DNA from: Paenibacillus dendritiformis | GTDB lineage: Bacteria > Bacillota > Bacilli > Paenibacillales > Paenibacillaceae | DNA: 64,000 nucleotides | Direction of reading: 5' to 3' | Assembly (NCBI RefSeq): GCF_945605565.1 | Contig: NZ_OX216966.1 | Span: 3,588,001-3,652,000, forward strand | Shown here: one piece after another, positions 26,388 through 34,836 of the stretch | How positions within the stretch are numbered: position 1 is the first letter of the stretch | Layout of the letters: each line of letters opens with the position of its first letter | The notes under the pieces: generated by a model | What the model was told of the DNA's origin: nothing | What the model saw: the letters and a program-made list of their open reading frames with translations, nothing else | The model's database searches: none | Made by a program: the position numbers and the translations under genes

Positions 26388-26645
26388 GGGGGCTGTCTCC
26401 AAAGCCGATTTTAGGTGCAGCGAGACAGCCCCGCCCTGCTTCTCACGCTGAAAAATACTGTAAAAGTGCAGTTTTCCTTGATGACGTGTACTTCTTTACA
26501 GGAATTGCTGCAAAACTGCAACAATTTCAGACTATCTAATAGGTGTAAGACAAAAAGAGATGAAAATAATGTACTTTTGCAGGAATTTTATCAAATAGCG
26601 GATCTAATGGCATAAATTACTGCACTGATGCAGGATTTTGCTGAC
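26388..26645 (-). repeat. Dispersed repeat of about 255 bp, copy A (minus orientation)
   Basis: In reverse complement it aligns along its length with 50483-50742. Shared blocks include CCTGC near one end, ATCCGNTATTTNATNAAATT, TTTGCAG and CCTGTAA motifs, and a terminal hairpin. The hairpin here is GGGGGCTGTCTC / GAGACAGCCCC (26388-26432). By eye roughly 70% of aligned bases agree. There is no coding frame common to both copies. Confidence 0.7.
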
Positions 26646-26763
26646 TCACCCTGATCCCCCGCTTTTCCGGCCGCTGCTTTGCCCGCAGCCGTTTTTCCCG
26701 CCTCCATAATCAGTTCACCCTTTGCCTCAATCTATTGCCAAAAAGGTTGTCTTCGGCAGCGGT

Positions 26764-27627
26764 TCAGCCGATCATGCGGTGGATCTCGTTCACGATCAGT
26801 TCCGGTTCGCTGAACATGACGAGATGGCCGGACTTCGGAGCCTCGACCCAGCGTCCGTTGGCCAATGCCGCCGCCGCCTGGCGATGGGCGGCGGCGATGG
26901 CCGGCCGCACGCTTCGCTCAAGCAGGGACATCTTCGTGCCCGAGATTAAGCTGACTTCCAGATCGCCGAGGTCGAGAGGCTCGTCGCGCAGCTTGGCCAA
27001 CTCGTCGACGAACGGCGCCAGTTCGGCGATCATCGCGCGGGCTGCCTGTTCCGTGAAGTCCTCATTGCGGTGATCAGCCGCGACATCCGCAGGCTGAATA
27101 CGGCCGGCCCTGCTGCCGAGCAGACGGTAAATTCCGAGCCGGGCCAGCAGCGGCACGAGAACGCGCATCATCGTTTGCCGCTTGCTTCCGGACGGATCGA
27201 AGTACATATCGCAGTGCTCATCGCTCTGATCGACCAGCACGATGCCGCGTATTCGGGAAGGATCAGTGGCTGCCGCGACCCGAACGATAGGACCGCCCCA
27301 ACTGTGCCCGACCAGGATGAACGGGCCTGGCCCGAGCGCGCGGAGCAGGCTGTCGAGATCGTCAGTGATTCGGCGAAGCGTCCGCGGAGCCGTATCCGGA
27401 TCGCTTCGCCCTGTGCCTGCGCGGTCGTACACGACAGTACGAGCCCGTTCGGCGACGAGGGGCTGCACGAGACCCCATACGGATCGGGAAAAGCCCATGC
27501 CTGATTCGAATACGACCGTCGGGGTGCCGCTCCCGTTAACCATATAATGCAATCGGCGTCCATCCCCAACCGTATGGAAAAAGCTCTGTCCGTATGTATG
27601 TGAACGGGTAGAGTTCATCCTTGTCAT
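26764..27627 (-). CDS. Alpha/beta hydrolase
   Basis: 287 residues. Oxyanion/HG-equivalent region VVFESGMGFS, nucleophile elbow VGHSWGG (about 105), and catalytic His in SGHLVMF near the C-terminus; a proline-iminopeptidase/haloperoxidase-like fold with no signal peptide. The start ATG follows GGAGGCGAAGAG. A Fur-box-like site lies 35 bases upstream, so iron control is likely. The substrate is unknown; hydrolysis of an imported siderophore is possible but not supported by other neighbours. Confidence 0.92.
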   Translation of the reverse strand: MTRMNSTRSHTYGQSFFHTVGDGRRLHYMVNGSGTPTVVFESGMGFSRSVWGLVQPLVAERARTVVYDRAGTGRSDPDTAPRTLRRITDDLDSLLRALGPGPFILVGHSWGGPIVRVAAATDPSRIRGIVLVDQSDEHCDMYFDPSGSKRQTMMRVLVPLLARLGIYRLLGSRAGRIQPADVAADHRNEDFTEQAARAMIAELAPFVDELAKLRDEPLDLGDLEVSLISGTKMSLLERSVRPAIAAAHRQAAAALANGRWVEAPKSGHLVMFSEPELIVNEIHRMIG

Positions 27628-27661
27628 CTCTTCGCCTCCATCAATTCGATCGACTATAATT

Positions 27662-27680
27662 GAAAATGCTTCTCATTATC
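27662..27680. promoter_or_regulatory. Fur-box-like site
   Basis: On the minus strand GATAATGAGAAGCATTTTC matches 16 of 19 positions of the classical Fur box GATAATGATAATCATTATC. It lies between the hydrolase (minus) and the YwqG-like gene (plus), nearer the hydrolase start. Confidence 0.6.
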
Positions 27681-27735
27681 AATTATAAGTGGGAGATGCC
27701 ATGGCAACAAGACTGCTTCGCGCCTTTTATTATCG

Positions 27736-27764
27736 TTTCCAATATTATGATCCGAAGTTATACT
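27736..27764 (+). promoter_or_regulatory. Promoter of the YwqG-like gene, copy 2 of a duplicated promoter
   Basis: TTTCCA, 17-base spacer, TATACT. Spacer and flanks (CCAATATTATGA...AAGTTATACT) match 9473-9501 closely, and both continue into AGGGGA-rich RBS regions. Confidence 0.65.
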
Positions 27765-27794
27765 TAGGGGAGCGGGTGAGGAGGAGGTTATCAC

Positions 27795-28670
27795 ATGAAT
27801 AGAGAAGCAATTGTTCGCTTGCTCGAGGAATCGGGATTGGAAGCGTATCGAGAGTCGTTAGCATCCTTGATTTTCCCGACTTGCCAACTTCGGCTGCAGC
27901 CCGATGAAGACCCAAATCTGCCGCTCGGATGCAGCAAGGTCGGCGGACATCCCGATTTGCCGGATGATGTGGAGTGGCCACGGTGGAAGCATTACAATCA
28001 GTCCTTTATCGCCCAGATGAACATGGCCGATCTGCCGCCTGAGCTGGAGCTCCCGCCGGAAGGTCTGCTTACCTTTTTTTATGCGGTCGAGGCGATGTAT
28101 GCGGACGAAGAATTCTATAACAATCCTGGAACGTGCAGCGTAATTTATTCTACTCCAGAGCGGTTGGGCGGATTGCGGCGTACACCTTCACCCGGCGAGC
28201 TTGACGAGGGCGCTGTGCTGAGACCGAATCGGATCGAGTTCGTTCCGGGGTTATGCGTTCCGGCTGCAGAATCGGCTTATTTGGAGATGCTGGGACTTGG
28301 CTGGACGGAAAACAGGGAAGATTTTGAGAAGTATTGGAGCGTATTTCTTGAAAAGTTACACGCGCAAGGGCCGCCTGACGATTATATCCATCGGCTGCTC
28401 GGCCATCCTGATCAGATTCAAGGAGATATGCAGATCTATTCCGAGATGATCGCAACAGGACTTTCTTATGACAGCTTGCGCGAACCAGCCTCCCGCAGCC
28501 GCATGCTGCCATCGGCGCTGCGCTGGCGGCTTCTCTTGCAGATTGATTCCGAAGAGGAGAAGACCGGCGTCATGTGGGGAGATGTCGGACGGATTTATTA
28601 TTGGATCAGAGAAGAGGATTTGGCGGCGCTGCGGTTTGACCGGGTTGTGTGTCAGATGCAATGTGGCTGA
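27795..28670 (+). CDS. YwqG-like protein, DUF1963
   Basis: 291 residues, soluble. The family pattern is visible in KVGGHPDLPDDVEWPRW (about 49-65), QSFIAQMNMADLPP, LLTFFY and HRLLGHPDQIQGDMQ (about 198), ending in LLLQIDSEEE. The RBS is GAGGAGGTTATCAC. The biochemical role of the family is unknown, though some neighbours of such genes are toxin-immunity loci. Confidence 0.92.
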   Translation: MNREAIVRLLEESGLEAYRESLASLIFPTCQLRLQPDEDPNLPLGCSKVGGHPDLPDDVEWPRWKHYNQSFIAQMNMADLPPELELPPEGLLTFFYAVEAMYADEEFYNNPGTCSVIYSTPERLGGLRRTPSPGELDEGAVLRPNRIEFVPGLCVPAAESAYLEMLGLGWTENREDFEKYWSVFLEKLHAQGPPDDYIHRLLGHPDQIQGDMQIYSEMIATGLSYDSLREPASRSRMLPSALRWRLLLQIDSEEEKTGVMWGDVGRIYYWIREEDLAALRFDRVVCQMQCG

Positions 28671-28791
28671 TCATCGGACCTCCGACAGCATAAGGGGGCC
28701 GTATGATAGCGGGAAGAATACATAGGGCTGTATCGTGCGGCGCCAAAGGCAGCCATGCCGGCCGCCGCCGATCGGCGGAAGGGAAGAGAAC

Positions 28792-29784
28792 ATGCCTGTG
28801 GGGAATACGCTCGAAAAGCATTTTGACGATTATGCGGCTGAACAACAATACAGCGGCACGGTTCTTGTCGAACAGGAAGGCAGGCTTTTATTCGCCCAGG
28901 CTTACGGGCAAGCGAATGATGAGCACCAAGTAGCGAATCGCATCGATACGAAATTTTGCATTGCCTCAATTACGAAGCCGATGACGGCACTGGCCGTTCT
29001 CATGCTGATGGAGAGAGGAGCGCTAGAACTTCATCAGCGCGCGGCCAACTACTTGCCGGCAAGTCTGGCGATCGACTCAAATATTACGGTTCATCATCTT
29101 CTCACCCATACATCGGGTCTCCCTGATTTCGAAGCTCTTCCCAATTTTGGAGAATTGGGCAGGCAGGCCTTTTCGGATGAGGAAGTATTCGAGCTGGTTG
29201 CGCATTTGCCGCTGGAATTCACGCCTGGAAGCGGGTGGAAATATTCAAATACCGGATATAACCTGCTTGGAGCGATGATAGAGCATATCACGGGGAATTC
29301 CTATCGCGAATATATGAAGGAGCATATCTGGACACCGCTTGAGATGAACGATACGGACTGTTGCTGCAGCCGCTCCATCGTTCCGGGCTTGGCCCAGGGC
29401 TATACGCGGAGTAGGGAGGATGGGCCGGATCTAGCCAAAGCGCCTTTCTTCGAAATCTCCAATTTCAAAGCGTCAGGCAATGTGTACTCAACCGCGGCCG
29501 ATTTGCTCCAATGGGATCGGTGCTTGCAGATGCGAACCGTTCCTCTCGTGGCGTCAGCCACGTTGGAGCTGATGTTCTCGCCCCATGCCGCAGTTGCCGC
29601 TGGCCGCTCTTACGGATACGGGTTGTCCCTGGATACATCCAGCCGCGGCCATGGCGGACATCTCCCGGGATACTGGAGCCAATACCGCTATTATCCGGAG
29701 AAGCAGGCAACCATCATCATGCTGAGCAATCATGATTTTATCGTGGAAGGCGATATCATAACCCGAACGGCGGAGCTGCTGTGA
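28792..29784 (+). CDS. Serine hydrolase, class C beta-lactamase/esterase fold
   Basis: 330 residues. SxxK motif SITK (about 60), YxN motif YSNTGYN (about 148) and a C-terminal HGGHLPG box (about 288), the layout of the beta-lactamase/transpeptidase-like esterase family. There is no signal peptide, so a cytoplasmic esterase or peptidase is more likely than a cell-wall beta-lactamase. The start is ATG 28792 behind GGAAGGGAAGAGAAC. Confidence 0.92.
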   Translation: MPVGNTLEKHFDDYAAEQQYSGTVLVEQEGRLLFAQAYGQANDEHQVANRIDTKFCIASITKPMTALAVLMLMERGALELHQRAANYLPASLAIDSNITVHHLLTHTSGLPDFEALPNFGELGRQAFSDEEVFELVAHLPLEFTPGSGWKYSNTGYNLLGAMIEHITGNSYREYMKEHIWTPLEMNDTDCCCSRSIVPGLAQGYTRSREDGPDLAKAPFFEISNFKASGNVYSTAADLLQWDRCLQMRTVPLVASATLELMFSPHAAVAAGRSYGYGLSLDTSSRGHGGHLPGYWSQYRYYPEKQATIIMLSNHDFIVEGDIITRTAELL

Positions 29785-29832
29785 CTAGGGAAGGGCGGGT
29801 AATTCAATTATACGTAGACAGCGCAGACGAAC

Positions 29833-29862
29833 AAGGCTGCCGAGATCATCTCGACAGCCTTT
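29833..29862. terminator. Bidirectional terminator
   Basis: AAGGCTGCCGAGAT / ATCTCGACAGCCTTT stem between the convergent serine hydrolase and SMR genes, with T on one side and A on the other. Confidence 0.8.
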
Positions 29863-29888
29863 AGCTTCCCGTCGCGGGAATAGCCTTT

Positions 29889-30203
29889 TTATGAAACGAG
29901 CTTTAATCCGGTAACGCCAATAATAATCAGACCTAAGCTGACAAGACGGGCCGCGCTTTTGGACTCTCCGAAAAAGATCATATTGATCAGCACGGCGCCT
30001 GCCGTTCCGATTCCAATCCAGACTGCATATGCGATGCTCAATTGCAAATAGCCGAAGGCCTGATACAGCAGCCCGAAGGAGAGGGCAAACCCGCCCGCGA
30101 ATAATGCGCCATTGCGGATATTTTTTTCCTGGCTGAACAGCTTCAACCCCACAACCCCAACGATTTCACTTATAGCAGCTAAGGTAACAAACAACCAACC
30201 CAT
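29889..30203 (-). CDS. SMR multidrug efflux subunit (YkkD/YvdS-like)
   Basis: 104 residues with four membrane helices. The small multidrug resistance signature is visible (LAAISEIVGVVGLKLF with the essential Glu, about 13; YAVWIGIGTAG). Its ATG overlaps the stop of the partner gene (TAATG), so it works as the second half of a heterodimeric drug/proton antiporter. Confidence 0.93.
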   Translation of the reverse strand: MGWLFVTLAAISEIVGVVGLKLFSQEKNIRNGALFAGGFALSFGLLYQAFGYLQLSIAYAVWIGIGTAGAVLINMIFFGESKSAARLVSLGLIIIGVTGLKLVS

Positions 30204-30541
30204 TATTGATGACTCCTTTCTTCCACTTTATTATCAGCCAGCTTCAAACCAATAACTCCGGCTACAAGCAGCCCGATAAAGAGCAATTTCAGTGCGCTCA
30301 TATTTCCGTCAAACAAGAAGTAATCCATCAATACCGTCCCGATGGAACCGACTCCGGCAAAGATGGCATAGACGGTCCCGGTAGGCAGCCCTTCACAGGC
30401 TTTGGACAAGAAATAAAAATCAACGATAATAACACCTACGAGCAGAATCCACTGCCATGCCGCATCTGCTGTACTAAATCCAAAAACCCAGACCATCTCT
30501 AATAAACACGTGAGGATTACATAGATCCAATATTTATTCAT
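30203..30541 (-). CDS. SMR multidrug efflux subunit (YkkC/YvdR-like)
   Basis: 112 residues, four helices, membrane Glu in LTCLLEMVWVFG (about 14). ATG 30541 lies 8 bases after AAAGGAG. It pairs with the gene at 29889. The order regulator, subunit, subunit resembles yvdT-yvdR-yvdS of Bacillus subtilis. The promoter carries a TetR operator (30558-30577). Confidence 0.92.
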   Translation of the reverse strand: MNKYWIYVILTCLLEMVWVFGFSTADAAWQWILLVGVIIVDFYFLSKACEGLPTGTVYAIFAGVGSIGTVLMDYFLFDGNMSALKLLFIGLLVAGVIGLKLADNKVEERSHQ

Positions 30542-30557
30542 CTCACACACTCCTTTA

Positions 30558-30577
30558 TGAATGACATTCAGTCATTT
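30558..30577. promoter_or_regulatory. TetR operator at the SMR promoter
   Basis: On the minus strand AAATGACTGAATGTCATTCA, with a TGAC...GTCA dyad, 17 bases before the SMR start. It differs at one base from the site upstream of the TetR gene. Confidence 0.75.
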
Positions 30578-30598
30578 TTGTAGAAAAGACGACATACT

Positions 30599-31168
30599 TT
30601 ACGGACGCAAAGCATGCTCTAAAAATGTCAGTAACTCAGCTCTTTGATTGGCTTCATTTTGTGAGTCGTACGCATCATATAAAAAGACTTGCTCCGCAGC
30701 CGATTCAATCAGCCCAAGCACTAATTTGGCTGTACGAGCGGGATCCAGGTTTTCACGAACGAGGCGGCGCTGTTTGTTCGTCTCGAACAGAGAAGCGACC
30801 AAATCGTAAAGCGGAGTATAGATGTTTTCCCATTTGCTCATATTTTCTGTTGTGGACAGGCCTGCATAGACAAGAACGGATACGTCGCGAAATTGACCTG
30901 TTACCTGAAAGATGGCATCCACCAATTGATTTAGTTGTTCGGTTAACGGATCGTCAAGTGAAACCGTGGCTTCAATTTTCTTCATAAATTGCAACACAAT
31001 TTGCTCCGCGATCACAGGCATAACAGACAATTTAGAGGGAAAATACAGATAAAACGTTCCCTGAGCAATCTCGGCCTTTTGGACAATGTCTGATATTTTA
31101 GCTTTTTCAATCCCTTTCTCTTTAAAAACTTCGATGGACGCTTGAACGATCTTCTCTCTTTTGTCCAT
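30599..31168 (-). CDS. TetR-family repressor of the SMR pump (YvdT-like)
   Basis: 189 residues. HTH at about 21-45 (KAKISDIVQKAEIAQGTFYLYF), then a ligand-binding helical domain. ATG 31168 follows GGGAGG at good spacing; starting further upstream would place the operator inside the gene. It is followed on the same strand by the SMR pair. Both promoters carry the same palindrome, so autoregulation and control of the pump are well supported. Confidence 0.94.
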   Translation of the reverse strand: MDKREKIVQASIEVFKEKGIEKAKISDIVQKAEIAQGTFYLYFPSKLSVMPVIAEQIVLQFMKKIEATVSLDDPLTEQLNQLVDAIFQVTGQFRDVSVLVYAGLSTTENMSKWENIYTPLYDLVASLFETNKQRRLVRENLDPARTAKLVLGLIESAAEQVFLYDAYDSQNEANQRAELLTFLEHALRP

Positions 31169-31187
31169 ATGCAGTACCTCCCGGCTG

Positions 31188-31209
31188 AAATGACTGAACG
31201 TCATTCATT
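31188..31209. promoter_or_regulatory. TetR operator at its own promoter
   Basis: Contains AAATGACTGAACGTCATTCA, matching the SMR-promoter operator at 19 of 20 positions. It lies 20-41 bases before the TetR start. Confidence 0.75.
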
Positions 31210-31308
31210 GTAACAGAAGAATTTAAATCCGTCAATCATCCTTGGGAATTCAGGATTTCATCGCAATATCCTTACAATTGAAAATTAAAGCACATGATGG
31301 AGATTTTA

Positions 31309-32469
31309 TCAATTCCTCTCCATTATATTGCTCCTGACATTGGTTATTTTCCAGGGAGAATGAAAAGAGTCCCGCGCAAATTCAAATTGGAAGGCCGCAC
31401 CCTTTTCGGGTTGATTTTTGCGCCGCCACGACACGGAGTGAGTCACTTCCGCCGTCAGGCTATGGTCAATGTCTCGTTCGGTGTTCCGCGTGTTATGGTT
31501 CCGTTTCTTTTTGGTCGTTAGACGAAAAGTTGTTCCACTCTCCATCTCTTTCAAAAAGTAGTTTAAAACGTCCGAATCCAGCCCATTCGATACAATTTTG
31601 AGGAGATTATGATCCTGAACGGACAATGCTCCAATGAACATTTCCGAAAGCACAGCGGGCGACGCCGTATGGAGAAAAGTCTCGCGCTGTCCGGAAGCCG
31701 TATACACCATCAACTGATGAAATAAATCCGGCTCGGCGGAGCGATGGGTGCTGCTGCCTAAGAAATGAACGCAGAAGTGGCCTGAGAATCCATTGCCGGG
31801 AATCCCATCTCCGCCATGAGGCATTCCATTCATGGAAGCTGCAATTTTATAGTTATCAGACACCACTAAAATCGCTTTTCGTTTCCAGCTCCATTGGTTA
31901 TCATAAATTTGCTTCATAATCTTGGTGTCCTCTTTGGTCAGCGGCTGCACGTCGGCATGTCTGCTTCCCGCTCGCCGTTGGACGCGGAAGGAAAGCCCTT
32001 TTTCCAAATCGATGATGGAAAAGGTGCTTTTTCGCGGGAGTAATTGCTTCGCTTCACTCCAAGGGATAATCGCTCCATAATGGCGCTTCTTTAATTCTGC
32101 ACAATATTTTTGCAATTGTTGCGCTGCTTTTGGTGACAGGACAAGCCGTTTTGACTCCGTTGCGCTCCAAAAGACTCCAGGCTTCTCCATGCGGAATGAT
32201 CTCGTCTGACCTTTCCGCGAGATCATTAAATAAATATCGGTGAGCGCAGCCGGTTGTGAAGCCGCTTCCTGCTTGCTTGCCTTCAAGAGTTGAACAGCTT
32301 CTTTAGGATTCAGAACGATCTTCTGTTCGAACGTGGACGAAGGAGTGGATCGTACACTGATGACAACCGCGGCTTGCGGCTTGCGAGCAGCATATATGAC
32401 TGTATTGTGAACGGGCAAGAAAGAAATGATCAGTAAGAATAGGACGATGCGAGTCATCAATGGATTCAT
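31309..32469 (-). CDS. Secreted protein of unknown function
   Basis: 386 residues. N-terminal signal peptide (LFLLIISFLPVHNTVIYAA, cleavage about 28), then a secreted body. A conserved-looking core carries LSFRVQRRAGSRHADVQPLT, SMNGMPHGGDG and HFCVHFLGSSTH, a block I know from uncharacterised Bacillus and Paenibacillus exported proteins; its His/Asp residues suggest metal binding or hydrolase activity. It is divergent from a VanW-family gene, with start regions only about 100 bases apart, so a cell-envelope role is plausible. Confidence 0.85.
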   Translation of the reverse strand: MNPLMTRIVLFLLIISFLPVHNTVIYAARKPQAAVVISVRSTPSSTFEQKIVLNPKEAVQLLKASKQEAASQPAALTDIYLMISRKGQTRSFRMEKPGVFWSATESKRLVLSPKAAQQLQKYCAELKKRHYGAIIPWSEAKQLLPRKSTFSIIDLEKGLSFRVQRRAGSRHADVQPLTKEDTKIMKQIYDNQWSWKRKAILVVSDNYKIAASMNGMPHGGDGIPGNGFSGHFCVHFLGSSTHRSAEPDLFHQLMVYTASGQRETFLHTASPAVLSEMFIGALSVQDHNLLKIVSNGLDSDVLNYFLKEMESGTTFRLTTKKKRNHNTRNTERDIDHSLTAEVTHSVSWRRKNQPEKGAAFQFEFARDSFHSPWKITNVRSNIMERN

Positions 32470-32572
32470 GGTCGGGCCTCCATGTCAATTAAGTCTGCCA
32501 AAGCGATCGATATGGATAGTGTTGTCATTTCTTTGCAAATTATGTGCCTATAATCAGCCGCCGTTCAGGGAA

Positions 32573-33535
32573 ATGTATGTAGGTACATTTCATGAATTGG
32601 GGTGTCCCGATTTGAGTTGGAATACATATATGCAAATGTTACTTCTGCTGCACCAGGCCCTCATTCCCGGCAGTGTGCAGATCGGCCTGCAAGGGCGGAG
32701 CGTGGCGACCGTGAATCGTGCCGATTATATAGCACCGGTGTTCCCGCTATTGGATGACGAAAAAATAGACCGGCTCCTCAATGATCTCGATAAGAAAATG
32801 TATCAAGCGCCCAAGAATGCCCGGATTGGGGAACACGAGGAGATTATCCCGGAACAGAGCGGTTACAAACTGGATCGCAATCGTTTTCGAGAGCAATTTT
32901 ATTCTTATCTCTATGGCACCGGTTCCTTTTCTATTGAAGCGCCGCGCTTGAAGGTCCATGCCAAGGTCGATAGCGAGCTGTTGGCCCATATCCGTGACAA
33001 GAGAATCGGATACTACGTCACCTTTTACAACTCCAGAAACAAAAATCGCTCGCATAATGTGGCCCTGGCCGCACAAGCCATCAATAACACCGTCGTGTTT
33101 CCGGGCGAGCAGTTCTCGTTCAACCGGGTTGTCGGTATGAGAACCACGGCGAAAGGATATAGGCAAGCGCCGATTATCGTTCGCGGGGAGTTCTCGGAAG
33201 GGATAGGCGGAGGGATTTGCCAAGTATCCTCGACACTGTTTAATGCTGTGGATCGGGCCGGGCTTACCATCAAGCGGCGATACTCCCACAGCCGGCATGT
33301 GCCCTATGTACCGCCCGGCCGCGATGCGACGGTGAGCTGGGGCGGGCCGGATTTCGCATTTCAAAATCGGTACAATCAACCGGTTCTCATCCGCGCTCAT
33401 TCCGGCGCGGGCCAAATGACCGTTGCGGTGTATTCTTCCGAATTGATTAATCATAGTCCGCGCGAGGTCCCGGGAATGACCCGGCGCCTGCCAGAGGAGA
33501 TCTCCCTTGATGTAGAAGCGAAAGCACAGGAATAA
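32573..33535 (+). CDS. VanW-family protein
   Basis: About 320 residues. The VanW domain fills the C-terminal half: RSHNVALAAQAINNTVVFPGEQFSF, GIGGGICQVSSTLFNAV and HVPYVPPGRDATV. The function is unknown; the family accompanies some vancomycin-resistance loci and cell-wall proteins. The start is uncertain: ATG 32573 has only a weak AGGGAA nearby, and an in-frame ATG at 32426 overlaps the divergent gene. No clear signal peptide is seen from 32573. Confidence 0.85.
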   Translation: MYVGTFHELGCPDLSWNTYMQMLLLLHQALIPGSVQIGLQGRSVATVNRADYIAPVFPLLDDEKIDRLLNDLDKKMYQAPKNARIGEHEEIIPEQSGYKLDRNRFREQFYSYLYGTGSFSIEAPRLKVHAKVDSELLAHIRDKRIGYYVTFYNSRNKNRSHNVALAAQAINNTVVFPGEQFSFNRVVGMRTTAKGYRQAPIIVRGEFSEGIGGGICQVSSTLFNAVDRAGLTIKRRYSHSRHVPYVPPGRDATVSWGGPDFAFQNRYNQPVLIRAHSGAGQMTVAVYSSELINHSPREVPGMTRRLPEEISLDVEAKAQE

Positions 33536-33541
33536 ATAAAG

Positions 33542-33571
33542 AAAAGCATGCCCGTCTGAAGGCATGCTTTT
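33542..33571. terminator. Hairpin terminator after vanW-like gene
   Basis: AAAAGCATGCC / GGCATGCTTTT perfect 11-bp stem just after the stop codon. Confidence 0.8.
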
Positions 33572-33678
33572 CCGGCTTTTCTCGAAAATGGTTGTTTTCT
33601 AGCAAACGGTTTTCTATACTTTTAATTAATCGTTGGTATGGCAGTGGTTAGACATATAACGAGAGGAGTCGGTTAACC

Positions 33679-34176
33679 ATGTCATCTCTGCATTATTTCC
33701 CAATGACAGAGGACTATGCTTCCATTATTGCGAAGTGGACTTATGATGAGCCTTATTCGCTCTATAGTATGGACGGGGATGAGGACACCATTGCAGAGTT
33801 CATGAACGGGGACTATTTTTATGCCTTGGATAACGATAATGTCTTAATCGGGTATATTTGCACAGGGAACTCCGCGCGTGTGCCGGGAGGATATGACATC
33901 GGCATCTATCACCATGATACATACATCGATTTTGGCTTAGGCTTGCATCCGGAGTTTACTGGGAAGGGCATGGGGAGCGGGTTTGTAACGAGCAGCCTTG
34001 AATTTATTCGAGAACGTTATCAAGTCACCGACATTCAATTGGTTGTGGCCACATTTAATGAACGGGCGATAAAAGTGTACGAGCGTGCCGGGTTTGTGAA
34101 AGGACCATTATTCCAAAGTAAAGTCGGAGATCAAGACATTGATTTTATAGTGATGAGGTACTCGATGCAAGCATAA
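33679..34176 (+). CDS. GNAT-family N-acetyltransferase
   Basis: 165 residues. Acetyl-CoA site in LGLHPEFTGKGMGSGFV (Q/R-x-x-G-x-G/A-type loop, about 93-110), and the closing NERAIKVYERAGF motif (about 128). RBS GAGAGGAG. It most resembles RimJ/RimL-like acetyltransferases. The acceptor substrate is unknown. Confidence 0.93.
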   Translation: MSSLHYFPMTEDYASIIAKWTYDEPYSLYSMDGDEDTIAEFMNGDYFYALDNDNVLIGYICTGNSARVPGGYDIGIYHHDTYIDFGLGLHPEFTGKGMGSGFVTSSLEFIRERYQVTDIQLVVATFNERAIKVYERAGFVKGPLFQSKVGDQDIDFIVMRYSMQA

Positions 34177-34237
34177 CGATGAAAGCGCCCCGATCAAATC
34201 AACATGTTCGCGCTGCGGCATGTCTTAGGAGCCTGTG

Positions 34238-34768
34238 ATGAATCAGATATCGATGCCGAAACGACTTGAAAAAGCGATAGAACCATTAAGAATGACGAAT
34301 ACGGGAACTTCCGTATTTATGGATGTCATTGTATTAAGCGGGTCTGAACTAGCGGCCACGAATAGAGAAAAGGAATTTGTGATCTGGCTGGCGCAAAGGG
34401 ACCAAAATATCGTTGGCCGTGGAACGGTTGGATTTCATATAGAAGAGATGCCGTGGAAAAAAGACGATTTTGATGAGATGAAACATTTCTTATTGCGTAC
34501 GATACAAGGAGCGATGAACAAGACGAATTGGCATGTATTAGATTATGAACCGAGTGAGGAGTGGTGCAGGCAGACATTGAAGCACTTCTTCAACATGGTC
34601 CAATTGTTTGATGAACTACTTGTAGATGCTCAGTATTATACAGATTGGATCACGCTGGATGAAGATGATGACGTGCCAACGATACCTGAAGGATATCCAA
34701 TGTGTAAAGATCATCCCGTCTATTTATCCTGTCTTGGATGTATCATATGCAATTCACAAGAACGGTGA
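34238..34768 (+). CDS. Unrecognised protein with a cysteine-rich tail
   Basis: 176 residues, soluble, acidic. I do not recognise the family. The C-terminus carries CKDHPVYLSCLGCIICN, four cysteines in C-x8-C-x2-C-x2-C spacing plus a His, which may bind a metal. ATG 34238 is preferred over GTG 34235 because TAGGAG lies 5 bases upstream. The gene stands alone with its own terminator. Confidence 0.75.
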   Translation: MNQISMPKRLEKAIEPLRMTNTGTSVFMDVIVLSGSELAATNREKEFVIWLAQRDQNIVGRGTVGFHIEEMPWKKDDFDEMKHFLLRTIQGAMNKTNWHVLDYEPSEEWCRQTLKHFFNMVQLFDELLVDAQYYTDWITLDEDDDVPTIPEGYPMCKDHPVYLSCLGCIICNSQER

Positions 34769-34789
34769 TAGGAACTTTGCAATCTGACA

Positions 34790-34832
34790 TGGGCTCTCCC
34801 TCGGTTTTAGACCTTTGGGACAGCCCATTTTT
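34790..34832 (+). terminator. Rho-independent terminator
   Basis: TGGGCTCTCCC / GGGACAGCCCA stem (one mismatch), then five T. The stem sequence resembles the hairpin of the dispersed repeat, but no repeat body is attached. Confidence 0.75.
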
Positions 34833-34836
34833 CCAT

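Noticed and set aside
34790..34832. Third copy of the dispersed repeat
   Set aside because: Only the stem resembles it; the body sequence is missing, so it is called a simple terminator.
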